Source: Paracentrotus lividus (lineage: Eukaryota > Echinodermata > Echinoidea > Camarodonta > Echinidae). From it: a stretch of DNA of 64,000 nt. A program made the translations under genes and the position numbers. Of the stretch, positions 59,215-64,000 are shown one piece after another. Positions within the stretch are counted from its first letter, which is position 1. Each line of letters begins with the position of its first letter. Where the stretch lies: positions 79,061,124 through 79,125,123 of the forward strand of contig CALNVZ010000174.1 in assembly GCA_940671915.1 (NCBI GenBank), given 5' to 3'. Below the pieces are notes generated by a model, which had not been told where the DNA came from, ran no database searches, and saw nothing but the letters and a program-made list of their open reading frames with translations.

Positions 59215-61745
59215 TCCGCGATCACAGTTCCATTTCGGGGCCCGTACGGCGTGTAAAACTGACATTTTTACCATTTCGATCACTTTCGTAAGGTTCCTGA
59301 CCGGGTCCCTTACGATCCCACGGGTAGGCCTACTGGTGTATTTTTACTGATCGCGCGGGCCCCTAGTTTATTGCTTTCATGTTCTCGATTCTCCCGGCGT
59401 TTTTATCAAATCGGTAGAATGTCTACAGCCCTTGGAAAGCCCGTGGAGTCACTAAAGGGGACAGATCGGGCTCCTATCGGTGGCCGAGTAGGCTCCGCAC
59501 GTTTTTTCTGTCAATTCTTGTAACAAGCCGGGAGGGTGTCGGGCGGGTGCAACATGCACCGCAAGGACGTCAGGAGGTACCCGGTCGTGGTCCGTACGGC
59601 GCCTGACCGATTCCCATTGGGTTCCATGTGGTCTTTCCCACAAGTTTTTCCAAATTATATTGTATACATATTTTTGTCGAATTTCTCTTTCGAGATTGTC
59701 AGCATGAATTATTATCGGGCTAGTGCTGTAATGATAGCTGCAGATCATGAGCATTCTGAATACATTAATACATTATTTATTGGGAGCATGTTCCAAAGTG
59801 TATAGTTATTTGAAAGGGTGCTCTGTATTGCCTCAGATTTTAAAGATATTAAAAAATCCTACATAAATATATTTAATATATATATAAAATCATCAATATA
59901 TGCTTTGAGTGATATCGTCGATGACACTTCATATAGAATGTTTTGTCTTTTGATCAAAACCGCCTTATTTAAATATATATTTTACAGTATTCCATGTCGT
60001 ATTTGTGGTTTGAAACATAAATAATAATTTAAATGCAATTATACTCAAAAGAGCTTAAGACAAAACTTTACAACAGGCCCGGACACGGAAGGAGGGGTTC
60101 TGTGAACCACCCCTCCCCAAAAAGCAAGGGTTAACTGACCAAAAAAATAATAATTAAAAATAATAATAGTTATATTAATGAATAAAATAAAATGATAGAA
60201 TTAAAAAAATAAAAATAAAAAAATAAAAATTCGTAATGCTTGAACGGCCAAAGTGGACCGCTTTCCCCAATAAAAGCATTTTTTTTGTATGTATCATGTT
60301 ACTGTGTTTTTCGAAGTCAAAAGGAGCCTGAGCTTTCGATCCTAGCAGAATCTTCGTCAGAGACAAAATGAAATACTGTGTTTTTCCTTACAAAAGTGTC
60401 ATACCCATGTAAATTGTCATTTGGTATATAAAACCCACTACAGCATATACCTGTTTGGACTCATTCCATGCGGTCTAGGGGAGACCGGGGATGGACGTTA
60501 CAAAATTCACATTTTGGGCCAGATAATTCTAATGAAAGTACATAAACACTCCATTTTGAGTCCGTAGTTAGCCTATTATGTTGGCTAAAACCTGAGGCAC
60601 ATAAAACTTGAAAACATGTAAACACTTATGAACTACAGCTTAATTAATGAAGACATTTTTTTTTTGTAACAACCTACCCCGTATACGGGGTAAGTTGTTA
60701 AACCCTACGGGGTAAATTGTTACTATATGTAAACATACGGGGTAATTTGTTACAATGTGTAAATCTCTAATACCATACTTTTGTTTCAACTTTCCAGTTT
60801 CTTGGTATCGTTAACAGTAGATCAAGTAGAGCTCTAGAATAGACTAAAGTAATAATAGAAATATCAAAATATTAACACCTGAAAATTGAAACAAAATTAC
60901 TTTACATGTGTAATGTAATTGGGGTAGGTTGTTACATCGACATGTGGTAGGTTGTTGTAACAACCTACCCCATGGGTAATTTTACACATAAAATCAACTG
61001 TAGCAAAGCCATTAGGCAGAATTACAGGGCATGGCTCAGGGGTATATTAGTGACATACATGTACTATATTCAAAATACCAGACTATCATCATGTGCCTTC
61101 AGCTGTAAGAACTATTACAAATCTTAAGTTATGTCAAAAATTCACTTGGAACTGTAAAAAATGGTTTTTGTTGATTTACTTTTTAATAAAAACAACGGAG
61201 AAACCTCACGACCGGCAGTTCATCACAGCTATGTGTAGGCTGTATACAGATGCCAGTTAGCACGAACTCTCTTGTTCCAACTTAGCACACTGAGAACTGT
61301 AACAACTGACCCGTGTCACTTCCATCCCCGGTCTCCCCTACATATCGACAGGAATACTTTTGCGGCCCTTCAGGAGCCTGGCAGGGTGCGGCAGGATAGC
61401 CGTAGGGGAAACCTTAAACATCGCAAGACTGTAGTCATCTTTTTACAATGAGGATTGAAAGGAAAACTGTGTGGAACCCTTCCGGTCATCTGTAGATGCC
61501 TGCGCGCGCCCCTTTGTGACTCCACGGGCTTTTACCGGGTTGTCTACTGCCTACCGATTTCATGAATACGCCGGGAGAATCGAGAACATGCAGTAGATCT
61601 TTCCGGCTTTTCTACGGGTAGTGAAACATGTCCTCGCGCCCGCAGAATCATTAGGGAGCCGGACGGGCACCTTTCGAAAATGGCCGTTATGTACGGTTCT
61701 ACTCGCCGTACGGGCCCCAGAATGGGTATGTGATCGTAAAATAGG
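59215..61745. mobile_element. GC-rich foldback element C2, split by E4
   Basis: The left arm 59215-59470 (CGATCACAGTTCCATTTCGG, GGCCCGTACGGCG, CATGTTCTCGATTCTCCCGG, AAATCGGTAGAATGTCTAC, GCCCGTGGAGTCAC) is mirrored by 61490-61745 (GTGACTCCACGGGC, CTACTGCCTACCGATTTCAT, CCGGGAGAATCGAGAACATG, CGCCGTACGGGCC, ATGTGATCG). The arms are about 250 bases. The element is much richer in G+C than its surroundings, abuts C1, and has been interrupted by the TA-targeted element at 60476-61340. No transposase frame is recognised. Confidence 0.7.
60476..61340. mobile_element. motif-filled TIR element E4 (GGGGAGACCGGGGA ends)
   Basis: TA|GGGGAGACCGGGGATGGA at the left and TCCATCCCCGGTCTCCCC|TA at the right. Inside, the word GGGGTARRTTGTTAC occurs about eight times in both orientations (around 60667-60685, 60695, 60708, 60737, 60919, 60945-60972). 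GGTAGGTTGTTGTAACAACC, continuing TACC, forms a near-perfect palindrome. It is the same family of ends as E1, but the internal word differs (GGGGCAATTGTAACA there). No protein is encoded. Confidence 0.85.
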
Positions 61746-62295
61746 TGAGTGTCTTGCGATGCTTTGGGTTTACTTTTGGCTTTCCTGCGGGACCCTAAGG
61801 GTACCCTAAGGGTTCCTCAAGGGACCCTAGCGATTTTTAGGCCACCAGGAAGCTATCTTGAGGGACCTGTTCGATATACAAAAATTCCCGTCCGGCTAGA
61901 GTTCGGCCTCCTCACGGCGACATCCCTTTCATTATTTTGATATAAATACATTGACATTACTCTTCAATATTCTTTCTGCCTCCAACGCTCTGCGCTGAAG
62001 GCAAGCTGCTCTGTGGTATCGCACATTTTCTCGTCTTGCTAGTATTGTAATTGTAGTTTCACATTTAATTAGGCCTACAGTCAAATTTTCACACATCGAC
62101 AAGCGGGGGGGGGGGGGGGGGGAGTACGTGTGATTTATTTTTTATTTTTTTTCATGATATTGGCCATACGTCAAGTGTTCAGTCGGTCACTCAGGTCAGC
62201 CATCCATAATAAAAATAAATATACATATAAAAAATAATAGTAATAATAGAATAACCTGCAAATAGGAACTCTGGTCAGCCTTATAATAGAGGAAC
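61746..62295. other. intergenic DNA with poly-G
   Basis: (AAGGGTACCCT)-like short repeats at 61795-61830 and a run of 18 G at 62105-62122. No gene. Confidence 0.5.
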
Positions 62296-62299
62296 ATTA

Positions 62300-62556
62300 T
62301 GTTCATCGTAGCGGACCCCGAAAGAACATCGGTCGGCGCCCGAATGGCACTCTTACGGTCTCTTCACGGGCGTATTTCGATTTCAATACACATATTTTAC
62401 ACTTTTAACCGACCATACCGACCGGGCGCCGTAGGATATGTGACCGCAATAGCGGTAGAATGAAAAATCATCAGGGACCCGTAAGGTCTCTAAATCCACG
62501 AAAAGCCGCAGGATTGGGCAAATCGTACGGGGACCTTTCGAACTGTGATCGCCCCA
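62300..62556. mobile_element. partial GC-rich foldback end C3
   Basis: It ends CGTACGGGGACCTTTCGAAC, then TGTGATCGCCCCA at 62556, the complement of the C1 left end. It carries CGGACCCCGAAAG, GGCGCCC and CCCGTAAGG words. A left partner within 61746-62300 was not identified. It may pair with C1 or C2 as part of one larger composite. Confidence 0.55.
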
Positions 62557-63870
62557 TTAGACCTGAAGAAAATACTTGACGTCAATACTATCTCCGACTA
62601 CATCTGAATAATGAGCAAGATAATGACACTTGAAACATTGAATGGTACTTTTTATCTATATAAAGTGTTACTGAAATATCGCCGCCAATAGTTGTTACAT
62701 GTAGGCAGATCGAAAAGTGCTGGAACACATGGTGCAAATTAATGTTTTTGACACCAATTTTTCTGTAAATCGATATTTAAAAAAAATGATATAAAAATAT
62801 TTCTAAATCGGTATCAAAAATTATATTAAAGTATAGGCATATCTATTATAAATCGGTGTCAAAATATTAGCACATGTACATTTTGAACAGCAGCGCTTTA
62901 AAATAAAATGTCAAATATGAAAACAATATTTAAAAATTGTACCCCCCGCAAAAAAATTAAATTAAATAAAGGAAACATTACGGGGCTTGCGTCCCTAGCA
63001 CTCCCCCAATCTGCCTACGTTACAGAAACAATACAGATGATGTAATGTCAGACAAGAGTTAAATTGTATATTAAACGCTCCAGAGCGTGGTTGTCTTGTA
63101 TAACCAGATCGCAACATTGTAGAGTTCACCTAGCACAAGGTAGAATCGGTATCAGTTTGCTGCCATCATCAATGCTTACACAAGGATCTACAGCAAATGA
63201 TGAGAGGTTGATCAAGAGGCAGGTATTTCTCGGCCCTTTCCATACACGAGCTAGTACTAGAAATATGAAATTTTTCATAAGATAGGACGAAAAAGTTATT
63301 AAGAAACTAAAAACATTGAAATGATTTGCCATTTAACAAAACATAATCATATCAAAAAGCGAGGTACATACATTATTAAATTTCGATTAGTTAAATTTAA
63401 ACTAAATTTCAATCATTCCTTAGATTAATATTTATTCTAGGGCCTACAGGTCACTTTTAAGTTTTATAGAAAAGGAATCATACAACCGTTGTCATACTTT
63501 TCATTATAACACTGCCGTTACTGAATTTAGATTATAGTATACAATGATGTCTAGACATGATAGTATAATTGACTTTGGTTATCCGGAATCTTTATTTATT
63601 TTGTCTCCGCCTCTTGCAATAATTAGAGGATTTAGCGAAGTTCTGTTTCACAGACTGATAAATAAGCTAATAGATGTTGAGAGAAGAGCAGGATAAACTT
63701 AACATATTGCAAATTATAGAATAAATAATAAACACATCAAAACTATTTATGTAAATGTATTCTGGATAGAAAAAAATAAAAGAGCCGGTGATCATCATAA
63801 ATATCAAAGATAGCAATATACAAATATTAAAATATTGCAATGTAAAATTCAATCTAATGTTATACCTTAC
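62557..63870. other. gene-free AT-rich DNA
   Basis: Nothing recognised. Confidence 0.45.
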
Positions 63871-63973
63871 CAATGATTGTGGGTCATGTTTTACGGTTAG
63901 AATCAGATGGCCTTCACTGTTTACTCTATCAATCAGTGGATCCAGATCCTGGTCAGTATAACACCTTTCCATC
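63871..63973 (-). CDS. candidate internal coding exon at window edge, unidentified
   Basis: On the minus strand a 103-base segment runs from an AG acceptor (ATACTAG|G at 63974) to a good donor (CATTG|GTAAGG at 63870). In the frame of the ATG at 63972 it reads MERCYTDQDLDPLIDRVNSE, then GHLILTVKHDPQSL, a balanced, protein-like sequence. Past the donor the frame turns into AT-rich hydrophobic residues, as an intron would. The pyrimidine tract before the acceptor is weak. The ATG may be an internal Met or the start. The family is not recognised, and further exons would lie beyond the window or past long introns. Confidence 0.35.
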
Positions 63974-64000
63974 CTAGTATATCAAGTGAGGAGATATTTG

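Noticed and set aside
1-64000. rRNA genes, LTR retrotransposons or endogenous virus copies
   Set aside because: No rRNA-like sequence, no paired LTRs and no gag-pol or envelope-like frames were seen on reading through.

Overview
This is gene-poor, repeat-dense animal genomic DNA. It is AT-rich and shows no operons, no bacterial-type coding density, long (CT/GA)n and poly-G runs, a tRNA-derived SINE with a TTA-type tail, non-LTR retrotransposon relics and many short inverted-repeat transposons. The repeat types fit a marine invertebrate, most likely an echinoderm such as a sea urchin. That placement rests on recognising repeat styles, not on a species-specific gene. No complete protein-coding gene is visible. 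Two short candidate exons (about 12.2 kb on + and 63.9 kb on -) are the only host-coding suggestions, and both are unproven.

Layout. 0-12 kb: mostly non-coding, with a minus-strand SINE (3.2-3.4 kb), a satellite of about 93 bp (3.66-5.06 kb, decaying to 5.46 kb), purine/pyrimidine microsatellites and a palindromic MITE (7.9-8.1 kb). 12-25 kb: a candidate exon, two adjacent 1-kb foldback elements of one family in opposite orientation (15.08-17.11 kb), a cluster of a GTAACGCGAGTTACCG word (20.5-20.9 kb), a 360-bp MITE followed by three palindromes (21.66-22.66 kb), and the 3' coding tail of a LINE (24.6 kb). 27-43 kb: several MITEs, two larger terminal-inverted-repeat elements filled with copies of their own subterminal word (35.4-36.3 and 37.9-38.7 kb), and a young 100-bp direct duplication enclosing a near-perfect hairpin (41.7-42.5 kb). 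44-50.5 kb: MITEs, a nested 2.2-kb element with two minisatellite arrays, and a 1.9-kb element carrying nine copies of TGTCCGTCCGTGACA. 50.9-56.9 kb: a LINE RNase H region split by a 5.2-kb long-TIR transposon with a 5-bp target duplication; the transposon itself holds relics of two other reverse transcriptases. 57-62.6 kb: GC-rich foldback elements with CCGTACGG words, one of them split by another motif-laden element.

The most interesting pattern is recurrent. At least four elements with clear terminal inverted repeats, and probably two more loci, have no apparent protein but repeat the 10-16 bp word found beside their own termini many times inside, in both orientations. The sequence shows the architecture directly. 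That the words are transposase-binding or otherwise functional sites is inference.
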